Shown here: piece after piece, positions 17,153 to 26,292 of the stretch | Position numbering within the stretch: the first letter of the stretch is position 1 | How the letters are laid out: each line of letters starts with the position of its first letter | Source: CAYQLT01 sp964418425 | GTDB taxonomy: Bacteria; Bacillota; Limnochordia; Limnochordales; Geochordaceae | Assembly: GCA_964418425.1 (NCBI GenBank) | Contig: CAYQLT010000007.1 | Coordinates: 1-64,000 of the forward strand | Reading direction: 5' to 3' | Length of the DNA stretch: 64,000 bases | Notes under the pieces: model-generated | Told to the model about the DNA's origin: nothing | Database searches by the model: none | The model's input: the letters and a program-made list of their open reading frames with translations, nothing else | Made by a program: the position numbers and the translations under genes

Positions 17153-17736
17153 AGGTTCCTGGGCACCACCTCGCTGGCCAGGGTCCAGCTGAGACTGCCC
17201 CGGGCCCGTGGCAGCGTCACGGTAAGCTCCACTCGCAGCACCGTTCGCCCGCCCAGGGTGTAGCGCTGCACTTGAAAAGCTTCCACGCCGGTTGCCAGCG
17301 CCCGCGCGCCGCTGCTCCCCACCGTAAGGGTGAGCCTGCCGGGCGGGCCGACGGAGTACCGGTACTCCTGCCCGTCGACCGTGTATCGCAGCTCGGATGC
17401 CGTGGCGCCGGGGGCCGGGACCGTGACGGCCTCGGCCGCGGCCGCACCGGGGATGAGCGCGCTGCCCAGGGTCATCTGGGCCATGGCCAGGGTGGCCTCG
17501 CTCTCCCTTGCGGCCCGCTCGCCCAAGACATCCCCCAGGTCGGCCAGGTTGACCGCCGTCAGTGCCAGGGCGCTTCCCAGCACTCCCAAGACGGCGGTGG
17601 CCACCAGCACCTCCACCAGGGTGAATCCGGCCTGGCTCCCGGCTGCCCTCCTCACACGGGCCCTCCCACTCCCGGGAGCCTGCACCCGAGCCAGACCCTC
17701 TTCTTGCGCCATCGCAGGCCCCTTCGTGGCCACCAT
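17149..17736 (-). CDS. Minor pilin/pseudopilin (prepilin-type N-terminal methylation)
   Basis: 195 residues with a basic leader followed by the prepilin cleavage motif GFTLVEVLVATAVLG, with glutamate at mature position 5. The single hydrophobic helix forms the pilus core; the C-terminal part (ELRYTVDGQEYRYSV and so on) is a beta-rich head. The leader is long (about 36 residues) if ATG 17736 is used; ATG 17712 (MAQEEG), preceded by GGGG, gives a shorter one. Coupled by a 4-bp overlap to pilD. Probably part of the tip or priming complex. Confidence 0.85.
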   Translation of the reverse strand: MVATKGPAMAQEEGLARVQAPGSGRARVRRAAGSQAGFTLVEVLVATAVLGVLGSALALTAVNLADLGDVLGERAARESEATLAMAQMTLGSALIPGAAAAEAVTVPAPGATASELRYTVDGQEYRYSVGPPGRLTLTVGSSGARALATGVEAFQVQRYTLGGRTVLRVELTVTLPRARGSLSWTLASEVVPRNL

Positions 17737-17746
17737 GGGTTCCCCG

Positions 17747-18211
17747 CTACCAACCGTTTTCCGCCACGAGAAACGTCATCTGTGTGCGGACCGCACCGGC
17801 CGTGGTGACGGCCTGCAGCGTGACCCGAATGAGTCCCGGGGGCATCCCCGCTTCGCTGACGCGACGGGCGCTTCGCTGCACCGAAAACCCGGTTCCCTCG
17901 TAGGGCGTATCGCCAAACACCTGGCCGGGCGCCTGGTCCACCTGCTGGCTCCACCAGCCGTACCCCATGGCCCGGCTCTGCTCGGCCGCCCGCACCATCT
18001 GGGTGCCGATCTCCGCGTCCCGGCGACGGCGCTGGTCGAGCTCGCCCAGAGCGGATTGCAGGGTGAACAGGCCGGCCAGGGACACGGCCAGGATGAGGGT
18101 GCCCACCATGGCCTCCACCACGGTGAACCCGCCGCTGTCCCGCAGGCGGGCGAAGTGGGCCGCCAGGCCGGCAAACCGCCGAACAGGCCGAGGCCGCCTG
18201 CTCCTCCTCAC
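17747..18211 (-). CDS. Minor pilin, PilV/GspI-like
   Basis: 154 residues with the methylation motif GGFTVVEAMVGTLILAVS, as in PilV/GspI-type minor pilins (glutamate at +5). The head contains MGYGWWSQQVD and ends FLVAENGW. GTG 18211 overlaps the preceding gene's TGA (GTGA) and has AGGAGAGGG in front; a longer reading would overlap that gene deeply. It acts with the other minor pilin and the PilX-like protein in initiating pilus assembly (inference from gene order). Confidence 0.85.
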   Translation of the reverse strand: MRRSRRPRPVRRFAGLAAHFARLRDSGGFTVVEAMVGTLILAVSLAGLFTLQSALGELDQRRRRDAEIGTQMVRAAEQSRAMGYGWWSQQVDQAPGQVFGDTPYEGTGFSVQRSARRVSEAGMPPGLIRVTLQAVTTAGAVRTQMTFLVAENGW

Positions 18212-19431
18212 GGCACCCTCTCCTCCCGCCAGCTTCCCCCCACGACGCTCCAGCTGCCCAGCACGAAGTCCCGCAGGGCCTCGTCGTAGGTCAGGCTTCC
18301 GCATCCGCCGGCCCCCAGACATTGCACACCCGACCCCACGATGGCCCCGTAGAGCTGTTCGGGTTGCGGATTGTTGTTGGTGTGAAGGGTTACGGTGCGG
18401 GTTGGCGCATAGATGCCGGCCTGCAGGTCGAAGTCTTGAAAGAGGCTCACATCGCCGGACCCGCTCGTAGACAGGAGGAACACCACCGCCCGCTGGGTGT
18501 ACCCGGGCGCCTTGCTCACGGAGCTATCCTGCATGAACTCCAGGCCGCCACGGACGGAGAAGATGACCCAGTCCTGCACGGCGAACTCCCATGCGGCGCT
18601 TTGCCAGACCCTCAGGCTTCCCCAGACGTAAAGGCGCACCCGGGCGTCGGGGGACGAGGAGATGCGCGAGTTCTGCTTGATGTCGACGTCGCCGTTTACA
18701 TAGACGTTGACGGGCCCGCTGGCTGCGAAGTCGACGAGGGTACCCTGCATGAGGGTCAGGTTCCCGTTGATGACCAAATTGAGCGCCTCGCCCGGGGGGA
18801 TGCTGCCCGTAAAGGTGATGCTGCCGTTTCGCGCCACCGTCCAGGAGCCGTCCACGTAGTAAGCGCCGGGGCCCGTGAAGGTCTCGACGCCCCCCGGAAC
18901 TCGCACCACGCAGCCGGGCCCCGGGCAGGGCCAGCTGGAAGGAGGGGGGACGGTCACTTCCGGCGGCTCGTAACCGGCACACTCAGGCTGGCTGAGGTCC
19001 ACCAGCGCGCCCGTGAAGAGGATCTGCCCGCTCACCAGAACCCGCACCCGCCGCAGCCGCTCCCCGCTGCGCCCGTCGGCCAGCAGCCGGTACGAAGCGC
19101 AGACCGGGTTCGCCGTGTCCACCCAGAACCGGTACTCCTGCCCCTCCCCCAGCGTGCTCCACGGTTCCCGGTTCGGGTTGGCGGATGCCAGCTGCGATAT
19201 GCCGGCCCCCTGCGCGATCAATAGCTGAAGCGCGTGGTGAAGGCCGGATTCGGCCGCATAAAGCGCCCGGGCCCGGTCGAGCTCGATCCGCGCCGCCCGA
19301 AGGGCGGCCGTTCCCATCATGGCAAGCCCCGAGGCGATCACCAACAGGATGGTCGTGACCGCCAGGGCCAGGACCAGAAAGTAGCCGTCCTCCCCGTTCA
19401 GAATGAGACGCCGAGATTCACGCCCGCCCAC
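18208..19431 (-). CDS. PilX-like pilus assembly protein
   Basis: About 407 residues. The start has EDGYFLVLALAVTTILLVIASGL, a single hydrophobic helix resembling the PilX N-terminus (a non-cleaved or atypical pilin-like segment), then ARALYAAESGLHHALQLL, the AESG pattern common in PilX/GspK-like proteins. The large remainder is rich in G, S, V and N with repeating beta-strand patterns (INGNLTLMQGTLVDF, VYVNGDVDIKQNSRI), suggesting a beta-helix or adhesin-like head, far longer than typical PilX. GTG 19431 is tentative; it overlaps the secretin gene by 34 bp. Probable role: tip-located minor pilin or adhesin. Confidence 0.7.
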   Translation of the reverse strand: MGGRESRRLILNGEDGYFLVLALAVTTILLVIASGLAMMGTAALRAARIELDRARALYAAESGLHHALQLLIAQGAGISQLASANPNREPWSTLGEGQEYRFWVDTANPVCASYRLLADGRSGERLRRVRVLVSGQILFTGALVDLSQPECAGYEPPEVTVPPPSSWPCPGPGCVVRVPGGVETFTGPGAYYVDGSWTVARNGSITFTGSIPPGEALNLVINGNLTLMQGTLVDFAASGPVNVYVNGDVDIKQNSRISSSPDARVRLYVWGSLRVWQSAAWEFAVQDWVIFSVRGGLEFMQDSSVSKAPGYTQRAVVFLLSTSGSGDVSLFQDFDLQAGIYAPTRTVTLHTNNNPQPEQLYGAIVGSGVQCLGAGGCGSLTYDEALRDFVLGSWSVVGGSWREERVP

Positions 19432-21164
19432 AGGCCTGGTCTCCACCGATCCAGTTGCAGGCCGCCCACGGAAGAGGACGTCAGCACCACCCACCGCACG
19501 TACGGCTCGAAGAAGAGGGGCGTCGGCGCGAGTGCCACGCGGGCGCCCCCATCCAGGCGCAGCAGCCACACCTGACCCACGGTGCTTCCCGCCGCCCGTT
19601 GGACCCAGAGCCCGTCGGCCCCCAGCCCCACCCAGAGGGCCGTGGGACGGGCTGGCCAGTACCAGCGCCACTGCAGGCCGATTCCCCAGGCGTGGCCGCG
19701 CTGGCCGTCCACGGTGGCCGGCAGCGCGCTGAGGCTGGTGGAGGCGCCCTGCCCGTCGGCTGCGGCCCGCTCCAGGCTGAGCTGCCAGGCGCTTTGCGTC
19801 GCGTCGGAGATGGACAGGCGCAACCCCGGCCTGGGCACCGTGGCCGGCCGCCGGGGCGGGCGAAGCGGAGCCCTTCCGGGCAGGTCCTCGGGGAGGGGAA
19901 ACGGTTCGGCGGGCGCTCCTGCCACCTCCGCCGCCCGCTTCACCCCCGTTGCGTCGGAGGCTTGGGAGCTGGTAGCCGTGGCAGCGTCGTCGGTTCGAAT
20001 GAGGCGGGGGAACAGCAGGATGTTCATGTCCGTTCGCTCTTCCTCCACCGCCTCGGAGGTGAAGATGGGGCCCAGCACGGGGAACTCCTTGAGCACCGGA
20101 AGGCCCACCCGCGTCTCACCCTCCTTCTGGCGAGTGAGGCCCCCGATGAAGATGGCCTGGCCGTCCCAAACCCGCACCCGGGTGGTGGCGGAGCGGCTGC
20201 GGATCTGGGGCAGCTCCTGGCCGGCGGCCCGGACGGTGCCCACCTTGTCGCTCACCTCGGTGCGCACGTCCACGGTGATGGAACCGTCGTCGGCCACGAC
20301 GGGGGTGATCTCCAGCTTGATGCCCACGCTGATGGTCTCCAGGCGCTCGGCGGCGTCGGTGCCGCCGCCCAGCACCACCGGCGTCTCGTCGCCGATGAAG
20401 ATGCTGGCCGTCTGGCCGCTTACGGTGGTCAGGCGGGGTCGGGCCAGCAATCGAGCCAGGTTGCGCTGTTCCAGCGCCTGCAGCTGGGCCATGGCCTGGC
20501 TGGGGGTGACGCGCACGACCCCTGCCCCCGGCTCGATGGAGAGCACGAACCGGGAGAGGTCCAGCCACGATTGCCGGCCTATCTCGCTCACGAAAAGCTC
20601 CACCACCAGCGCCTCGATGGCCACCTGGTCGGGGGGAGGCTGGCGGGCGGGCTGACCCGGGCCGGGCGCAGGCAGCTCGGGCCGCACGGCGGCCGCCCCG
20701 AACCGGGCCTCCAGGGCGTCCCGGGGTCCGGCCACCAGGGTGGAGGCGGTCAGCACGTAACCGAACCCGGTCGCCCGGGCGACCAGCTCCAGGGCCTGCT
20801 CCACCGTGAGGCCCTGCAGGGCCAGGCTCACCGGCCCGCTCAAGCCCGGTAACGCCACAAAGCTCAGGTTGGCAGCGTCGGCCAGGGAGGCGAACACCTC
20901 CCGGACGTCGGCCCCTTCCAGCTTCAGCCGCACCTCGGCCGTCGGCGCCGCCTGGGGCGAGCCGGCCTGGGCCGGTGCGGCCGCTGCGACCGGCGCGGCC
21001 AGCACCGCGCCGACCAGCAACCCTGCGCCTGCTCGACCCAGGCGGCGGCCAGCCCTCGCCCGCGGGCCTCCGTCTCGGGCGGCCATGGGGCCGGCCCGCA
21101 CCGCCCGGCCGGTGGCCTGCGCCGGCGACCCGGCACGGGTCATCCGGTCTGCGGCTTCTTTCAA
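19398..21164 (-). CDS. Type IV pilus/type II secretion secretin with C-terminal barrel-like extension
   Basis: 588-residue outer-membrane channel protein. An N-terminal hydrophobic signal (AGAGLLVGAVLAAPVAAAAP, ~47-66) precedes an STN/N0-type domain (GADVREVFASLADAANLSF). The secretin core is unmistakable: RNLARLLARPRLTTVSGQTA, FIGDETPVV, WDGQAIFIGGLTRQKEGETR and LPVLKEFPVLGPIF. The last ~160 residues after MNILLFPRLIR are not part of standard secretins: alternating aromatic/hydrophobic strands (LQWRWYWP, LWVGLGADGLWV) ending NLGVSF, with the terminal phenylalanine typical of outer-membrane beta-barrels. Starts by ATGA overlap with the STN-domain gene. It implies an outer membrane in this organism. 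Confidence 0.88.
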   Translation of the reverse strand: MKEAADRMTRAGSPAQATGRAVRAGPMAARDGGPRARAGRRLGRAGAGLLVGAVLAAPVAAAAPAQAGSPQAAPTAEVRLKLEGADVREVFASLADAANLSFVALPGLSGPVSLALQGLTVEQALELVARATGFGYVLTASTLVAGPRDALEARFGAAAVRPELPAPGPGQPARQPPPDQVAIEALVVELFVSEIGRQSWLDLSRFVLSIEPGAGVVRVTPSQAMAQLQALEQRNLARLLARPRLTTVSGQTASIFIGDETPVVLGGGTDAAERLETISVGIKLEITPVVADDGSITVDVRTEVSDKVGTVRAAGQELPQIRSRSATTRVRVWDGQAIFIGGLTRQKEGETRVGLPVLKEFPVLGPIFTSEAVEEERTDMNILLFPRLIRTDDAATATSSQASDATGVKRAAEVAGAPAEPFPLPEDLPGRAPLRPPRRPATVPRPGLRLSISDATQSAWQLSLERAAADGQGASTSLSALPATVDGQRGHAWGIGLQWRWYWPARPTALWVGLGADGLWVQRAAGSTVGQVWLLRLDGGARVALAPTPLFFEPYVRWVVLTSSSVGGLQLDRWRPGLWAGVNLGVSF

Positions 21165-22408
21165 CGGGCGCCACCTCCGGCCGCAACCCGCACCTCCTGG
21201 CCGTCGATGAGCGCGGTGATCCCTTCCGGATCGATGCCGCCCACCTCCAGCGCCCCTATGCGGCTGCCCACCCGCACCACGTGCACCGTGCCGTTGACGT
21301 CCAGAAGGGCACGGAACTGGTTGCCGACCTGGATCACCCCGACGGCCCGAAGAACCGGGCGGTCGTAGCCCCCCAGAAACGCCACCGCCGCTTCCAGCCG
21401 GCTGGCGCTGCCCCGCAGCAACAGGGCCCTGCGCTCCTCCACCGCCGTCACCTCGACGTCGGGGAAGGCGGAGGCGAGAAGCTGCCGAGCGCTGCTAAGG
21501 CTCAGGAACCGGGGCTCGTACCCTCGAAGCTCCATGGCCAAGGTCTCCGGGGCCGGGGGTTGTGCCGGCTGCGCGCCGGCAGCCCGGGTGCCTGGAGCCG
21601 GCACGGCCGGTGCGCCCGACACCACCAGCAGGGTGGGCGAGTCGAATCGGTACTCCACCCCCGTCTGCCGGGCCACCGCCTCCAGGGCGTCTTGCACCGG
21701 CGTCCCCGCTCGCAGGTACACCGTGACGGAGATTCCCTGCAACTCGGACGGGAGCAGCAGGCTGAACCCCCCGGCCCGGGCCAGGGACTTGAGCACCTCG
21801 GGCAGCGGCGCGTTCGCAAACTCCAGCTCAGGCGTGACGGCTACATCCTGGCGGGCGAGCAACTCCCTGGCACTCTCCACGGCCGCCGAGGGCCCTCGCA
21901 GCCACAACGTGCGCGAACGGGCCAGGCTCGCCACCTGCACCTCCGGGACCACCGCCCGCACCAGCCGCTCCGCGTCGGCCAGGTCCAGGTGCTGCAGCTC
22001 CACCGTCGCGATCCGCTCGTCGGCGAAACGCTCCTGCAAAAGCTGCGAGGTGGCCACCACCAGGGTTCCGTTCACGATGCGGTACGCCAATCCGCTGGCA
22101 CGGGCCACCAGGTCGATGGCCTCCATGGGTGGGATGCGGCGCAAGAAGAACGTCACCGTACCCGACGCCGACGGGTCCACCAGCACGTTGAGGCCGGCCA
22201 GCTCGCCCAGGATCCGGAACACGTCGGCCAACGCCGCGCCCTGGAAGGCCATGTCCGCGATCTCCCTGGCCGAAGCCGGTCTCGCCTGCCCGTCCGGCGC
22301 CGCCTGGGGAGACGGCCCCGATGGGGCCTGCCCCGCCGACATCGGCGGTGTCAGCACAAACACCGCTGCCAGCAGCCCGATAGCCCATGACTTCCGATGC
22401 CTGCCCAT
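21161..22408 (-). CDS. Secretin N-domain (STN/N1-like) periplasmic protein
   Basis: 415 residues: signal peptide (AIGLLAAVFVLTPPMSAG), then repeated secretin-type N domains. The first has FQGALADV-like spacing (AALADVFRILGELAGLNVLV, then AIDLVARASGLAYRIVNGTL), the second LPEVLKSLARAGGFSLLLP, and the third begins RFLSLSSARQLLASAFP. It has no secretin pore core, so it is a ring-forming partner rather than a channel. The ATG at 22408 is supported by GGGAGGG 7 nt upstream. The C-terminal beta-rich piece (VHVVRVGSRIGALEVGGI) looks PilP/GspC-like. The tight overlap with the secretin suggests one split secretin system. Confidence 0.78.
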   Translation of the reverse strand: MGRHRKSWAIGLLAAVFVLTPPMSAGQAPSGPSPQAAPDGQARPASAREIADMAFQGAALADVFRILGELAGLNVLVDPSASGTVTFFLRRIPPMEAIDLVARASGLAYRIVNGTLVVATSQLLQERFADERIATVELQHLDLADAERLVRAVVPEVQVASLARSRTLWLRGPSAAVESARELLARQDVAVTPELEFANAPLPEVLKSLARAGGFSLLLPSELQGISVTVYLRAGTPVQDALEAVARQTGVEYRFDSPTLLVVSGAPAVPAPGTRAAGAQPAQPPAPETLAMELRGYEPRFLSLSSARQLLASAFPDVEVTAVEERRALLLRGSASRLEAAVAFLGGYDRPVLRAVGVIQVGNQFRALLDVNGTVHVVRVGSRIGALEVGGIDPEGITALIDGQEVRVAAGGGAR

Positions 22409-22449
22409 GAGGCTGCCCTCCCTGTCCATTCCCCCAGGGTGTTGCGTGT

Positions 22450-23370
22450 TCAGCGAAGCGGGATCTCCAGGCGCCGCCCTTGCAGCTCCGCGAGCACGCC
22501 GCCGGCGTCCACCCGGACCACCTTCAGCGGCCCGACCTGGTCTCCCGGCCGCACCACGTGCGAGCGGTCGGCAAGCCGCAACACGGCCAGAGGGCCCTGC
22601 GCGCCCAGCACCACACCCGTCACACGGGCCTGCAGGCCTTGCAACACGGCCTCTGCCTGCGCCGCGGCCGCACGGGTCGGTACCAGAGACGGCCGGAACG
22701 GGTTGTCGCGGCGCACCGGAGCAGCGGTCACCTGCGGTGCGCTCCAGGCCACCTCGGGAACCCCCGAGCCGTCCACACTCTGGCGCAGGGGCACCGTGAA
22801 GCTCAGTGAAGCTCGCACCCCCGGGCTTCCCGGTAATTCCTGCGAGGAGAGCCTGCGGTCGACGGGCGCCTGGCCGCCGGAACCCTCAAGGGCCATCCCC
22901 ACGAACTTGAGGGCGGGGAAGTGGGACTCCAGCGCCTCGGCCAGGGCGAGCACGCCACCATAAGGGCCCTGCACGTCCAGATCCAGCCGAACCGACGTGG
23001 CCGAGCCCGGAGGCCCCTGCAGGGTGTGGCGTACGTTTTGGACCTGCAGATCCCGGACCGCCGCCAGCTGCTGCACAAATCCCACCGCCCGGGGCAGGTC
23101 GTCGGGCTGCAGCACCCGGGCGGCCAGTTGCTCGTAACGCCTGCGGGCCGCGTCCCGGGCCTCCGTGGCGGCTGCCAGTTCCTGCCGGGCCCGGCCCAGC
23201 GCCTGGAGTTCCCGCTCGAGCTTGTGAACCTCTCGAAGCGCGCCCTGGGAGCGTGCCCACAGCGGCCCCAGTACGGCGAGGTAATACCCGATCAGCAGAA
23301 CCAGCAGTCCCAGGGAATATGTGAGGACGCGGCCCCGGGTGCTAGCGAGCGGCGAGGGAAGCCTTGCCAT
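22450..23370 (-). CDS. PilO-like protein with PilP-like C-terminal domain
   Basis: 306 residues: one N-terminal helix (YSLGLLVLLIGYYLAVL), a coiled coil (~35-95), a ferredoxin-like PilO domain, then a linker with NPFRPSLVP and a small beta domain (PLAVLRLADRSHVVRPGDQV, VVRVDAGGVLAELQGR). This end resembles PilP or GspC HR domains that contact the secretin. PilO and PilP are usually separate, PilP being a lipoprotein; here they appear fused. Role: periplasmic link between the PilM/PilN platform and the secretin. Start ATG 23370 overlaps pilN by 29 bp. Confidence 0.75.
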   Translation of the reverse strand: MARLPSPLASTRGRVLTYSLGLLVLLIGYYLAVLGPLWARSQGALREVHKLERELQALGRARQELAAATEARDAARRRYEQLAARVLQPDDLPRAVGFVQQLAAVRDLQVQNVRHTLQGPPGSATSVRLDLDVQGPYGGVLALAEALESHFPALKFVGMALEGSGGQAPVDRRLSSQELPGSPGVRASLSFTVPLRQSVDGSGVPEVAWSAPQVTAAPVRRDNPFRPSLVPTRAAAAQAEAVLQGLQARVTGVVLGAQGPLAVLRLADRSHVVRPGDQVGPLKVVRVDAGGVLAELQGRRLEIPLR

Positions 23371-23923
23371 CCCCGTCCACCCCCAGCACCCGCAGTTCCA
23401 CTGAAAACCGGACCCACCCGGCCGTCTCTCCCTCGGCGAGCCCCACGCCCCCCTCGGCCATGCGCAGCCGCGCATGGCCGGTCAGGTGGGACAGGAAGTG
23501 GGCCACCGCTCGGGCGGAATCCCCACGTCCTTCCACCTGCAGGCGATCCTGGGTGAGAGAGACCCGGTCCAGCCAGACGGTGCCGGCATGCTCGGCCATG
23601 GCCGAGAGATACTGCAGCAGCCAGGCGACGCCCGCCCCTGCGGACTGCTGGGCCAGCCTCTCCTCCAGCTCCTTGGCCTGCCTGTCCAGCTCCCGCGTCT
23701 GTTGGCGCAACTCGTTGAGCTGCTTGCGATACGGCTCCAGGCGGGCCACCGCCTGCTTGAGGTTGCCGACCCTGCTGCCCGCCATGCTCCCCTGTTGCAG
23801 GCTGAACACCGTGGCGGCCGTCAGCATGGCTCCCAGAATCAGAAACGTTACCACGAACAGGGATTCCGGGCGCACCGGGCGGGGCCGGTGGCGGTCTTCC
23901 GGGGGAATCAGGTTGATCTTCAC
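23342..23923 (-). CDS. pilN: Type IV pilus alignment protein PilN
   Basis: 193-residue inner-membrane protein. It begins MKINLIPPED, the INLIP motif that binds the groove of PilM. A single helix (ESLFVVTFLILGAMLTAATVF) and a heptad-rich coiled coil (~50-95) follow, then a ferredoxin-like periplasmic domain that pairs with PilO. Overlaps pilM by 4 bp (ATGA). Confidence 0.88.
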   Translation of the reverse strand: MKINLIPPEDRHRPRPVRPESLFVVTFLILGAMLTAATVFSLQQGSMAGSRVGNLKQAVARLEPYRKQLNELRQQTRELDRQAKELEERLAQQSAGAGVAWLLQYLSAMAEHAGTVWLDRVSLTQDRLQVEGRGDSARAVAHFLSHLTGHARLRMAEGGVGLAEGETAGWVRFSVELRVLGVDGDGKASLAAR

Positions 23924-24963
23924 GGCTCCGTGACCCCCCGCAGCGCCAGCCCGAGCGCAGCCGCGAAGGCCGGCCCCGCCTCTCCCGCAAGCGGGCCGGG
24001 CCCTTCCCCCAGCTGCAGGGCTGTGAGAGGGTCTATCACCTCGGCCGGGTAGCCCAGCTCTTCGGTGAGCAGTTGCGCCATACCCTGCTGCAATGCGCCG
24101 CCTCCTGCCAAAAGCAGCCCATCGACGGCAGGTTCGCTGGCCGCCGACGGGTTGCGCGGGCGAAGGTACTCCAGGGTCTGAACCAGGGCGTCCAGCAAGG
24201 TTTGCACCGAACCGGAAAGGGCCGAGCGGCCAACCGCTTCCTCAAGAAGCTCCCCCAGCGGCCGCTGGCGCTTGCGGGATTCCGCTTCCTCCTTGCTAAT
24301 CCCGAAGGCGGCGGCGATGGCCTCGGTCAGCCGGTCGCAGCCGAGGGGCAGCAGCCGGTGCAGCTCGTAGCGGCCGTCCGTGGTGACGTAGAGCTCGGTG
24401 TACACGGCGCCCAGGTCCACGTAGCAGACCCTGCCCGGACGGGGCAGCAGGCGGGCCACCGCGAAGGCGTTCACCTCCATTATCTCCGGGGGCAGGCCCA
24501 CCTCCCGCAGCAGTTGCACCACCTCCCGGACCACCGAACGCCGCACCGCGACCGCGCCGACCACCCCTTCCGACCCTCCCTGGGCCGGGCTCAGCACGTG
24601 GTAATCCACGTACACCTCGTCAGCCTGTTCGGCGGGCAGCTGCAGGAGGTCCATCATCTCCCAGCGCACCGCCTCTTTCAGCTCCTGCGGCGACATGGCG
24701 GGAAGGCGCACCGTCCGGACCACGAAGTCCGGGCTCTTCATGCCGACCACCACACCGGGTTGCTGGCGGCGGGCCACCGCGCCGGCCTCGGCCAGGGCCT
24801 GTCGCAGGGCTTCTCGGGATGCGATGCGGCCCGATTCCACCGCGCCCGGCGGCACCTGCACCCGCTGGGCCGCCTCCACCCGCAGGGCACGCCGTTCCCG
24901 CACCAGGCGGACCACCTTCACCTGCTGGTGGCCGATATCCACTCCCACCGCAATGCGAGCCAC
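23920..24963 (-). CDS. pilM: Type IV pilus actin-like protein PilM
   Basis: 347-residue cytoplasmic actin-fold ATP-binding protein. It starts ARIAVGVDIGHQQVKVVRL (phosphate-1 loop), has the PilM segment MSPQELKEAVRWEMMDLLQL, the second phosphate loop CYVDLGAVYTELYV and the adenosine-binding GLLLAGGGALQQGM. It forms the cytoplasmic ring linked to PilN and the motor ATPases. GTG 24963 follows AAAGGGCGC and matches the start of homology; longer readings add only low-complexity sequence. Confidence 0.9.
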   Translation of the reverse strand: MARIAVGVDIGHQQVKVVRLVRERRALRVEAAQRVQVPPGAVESGRIASREALRQALAEAGAVARRQQPGVVVGMKSPDFVVRTVRLPAMSPQELKEAVRWEMMDLLQLPAEQADEVYVDYHVLSPAQGGSEGVVGAVAVRRSVVREVVQLLREVGLPPEIMEVNAFAVARLLPRPGRVCYVDLGAVYTELYVTTDGRYELHRLLPLGCDRLTEAIAAAFGISKEEAESRKRQRPLGELLEEAVGRSALSGSVQTLLDALVQTLEYLRPRNPSAASEPAVDGLLLAGGGALQQGMAQLLTEELGYPAEVIDPLTALQLGEGPGPLAGEAGPAFAAALGLALRGVTEP

Positions 24964-25062
24964 GCGCCCTTTCCCCCCGACCCACCTGCACCTGGCCGGT
25001 CGCCGCCCCGTCCGGCCAAGCCGCACACCGGACGCCGCCCGGCCTGCTTGCCCGCAGGGCTG

Positions 25063-26280
25063 CTAGATCATCCCTGCAGACTGGAAGAGAGGCAGCATGA
25101 CGGAGGAGACGATGAGCAACACGACCCCTGCCAGAATCACGATGATGGCCGGCTCCACATAACCCACCAGCACCTTCACCGCGCTCTCCACGTCCGCCTC
25201 GTACCGTACGGCCAGGTGGCGCAGCATGTCCTCCAGACTGCCCGACATCTCCCCGATGGTGACCATCTGCACCAGAAGTTCGGGAAAGACCTTCTGACGC
25301 CCCATGGCCCGGGCGAGGCTGGAACCCTGTTCAACGCCGGCCCGTACCGCGGCCAGCGCCTGCCGCACCGCTTCGTTCCCCACGACCCGCTCGGCCGCCT
25401 CGAGGGCGTCCACCATGGCCACGCCGCTGCGCAGCCCCAGGCTCACGGTGCGGGTGAGCCGGGCCATGACGGACCGGACGACCACCGGGCCGATCAGGGG
25501 CGCATGCAGCAGCAGGCGGTCGCGGGCCAGCCGGCCCTTGGGCGTTCGCAGGTAGGCGCGCATCCCCAGCCAGCCTGCAAGCGCCGCTGCGCCCAGCAGG
25601 TACCACCAGTCGGCCACGAAGCGCTGGAAGCCCAAGAGGATCCGGGTCGGAAGGGGCAGGGGCATACCCGAGCGGTCGAAAAAGGCCACAAAGGTGGGCA
25701 GCACGAAAAACAGCAACACGGCTATGACCCCCAGGGCCACCACCGCCACGACCGTGGGGTAGGCCAGGGCCTCCCGGATCTTCGACCGCAGCTCGTGCTC
25801 ACGCTGAAAGTAGGTGCCCAGCTGCTCCAGAACCTCATCCAGCGAGCCGGTCATCTCGCCGACCTCGATCATCTGCACCATCAGCGAGGAGAACATGTCC
25901 GGATGCCGCCCGAAGGCCCGCCCCACCGAGATACCGGCCGCGATGTCTCGCCGAACCGCCTCAAGGGCTGCCTTCAGCCGTCCACCGGGGGTCTGCTGGG
26001 CCAGCAGGCGCAGGCTTTCCACCAGGGTCAGACCGGCCCGAGACATCATGGCCAGCTGACGGCACAGCAGGGCCATCTCGCCAGGTTTTGGCCCGCGCCG
26101 CCAGAGGGAGCGCCCCGGGCTCGACGGCCCGCGCCGGTCGGCACGGGTCACCGACGCCACAAACAGACCGTCCTGGCGCAGCCTGCGCACCACGGCATCG
26201 GGGCTGTCTGCCTCCATCACGCCGCGCACGACGCGGCCGCTTCGGTCCCGGGCCCGGTATTCGAAGGTCCCCGCCACCAT
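25063..26280 (-). CDS. pilC: Type IV pilus platform protein PilC
   Basis: 405-residue polytopic inner-membrane protein with two T2SF domains. It starts with the conserved FEYRARDRSGRVVRGVMEA. Repeated cores follow: CRQLAMMSRAGLTLVESLRL ... MIEVGEMTGSLDEVL and LGLRSGVAMVDALEAAERVV ... VTIGEMSGSLEDML. The last helix is VEPAIIVILAGVVLLIVSSV. It transmits PilB/PilT rotation to the growing pilus. 12 bp separate it from pilT upstream. Confidence 0.94.
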   Translation of the reverse strand: MVAGTFEYRARDRSGRVVRGVMEADSPDAVVRRLRQDGLFVASVTRADRRGPSSPGRSLWRRGPKPGEMALLCRQLAMMSRAGLTLVESLRLLAQQTPGGRLKAALEAVRRDIAAGISVGRAFGRHPDMFSSLMVQMIEVGEMTGSLDEVLEQLGTYFQREHELRSKIREALAYPTVVAVVALGVIAVLLFFVLPTFVAFFDRSGMPLPLPTRILLGFQRFVADWWYLLGAAALAGWLGMRAYLRTPKGRLARDRLLLHAPLIGPVVVRSVMARLTRTVSLGLRSGVAMVDALEAAERVVGNEAVRQALAAVRAGVEQGSSLARAMGRQKVFPELLVQMVTIGEMSGSLEDMLRHLAVRYEADVESAVKVLVGYVEPAIIVILAGVVLLIVSSVMLPLFQSAGMI

Positions 26281-26292
26281 CCCCGCCCCCGC

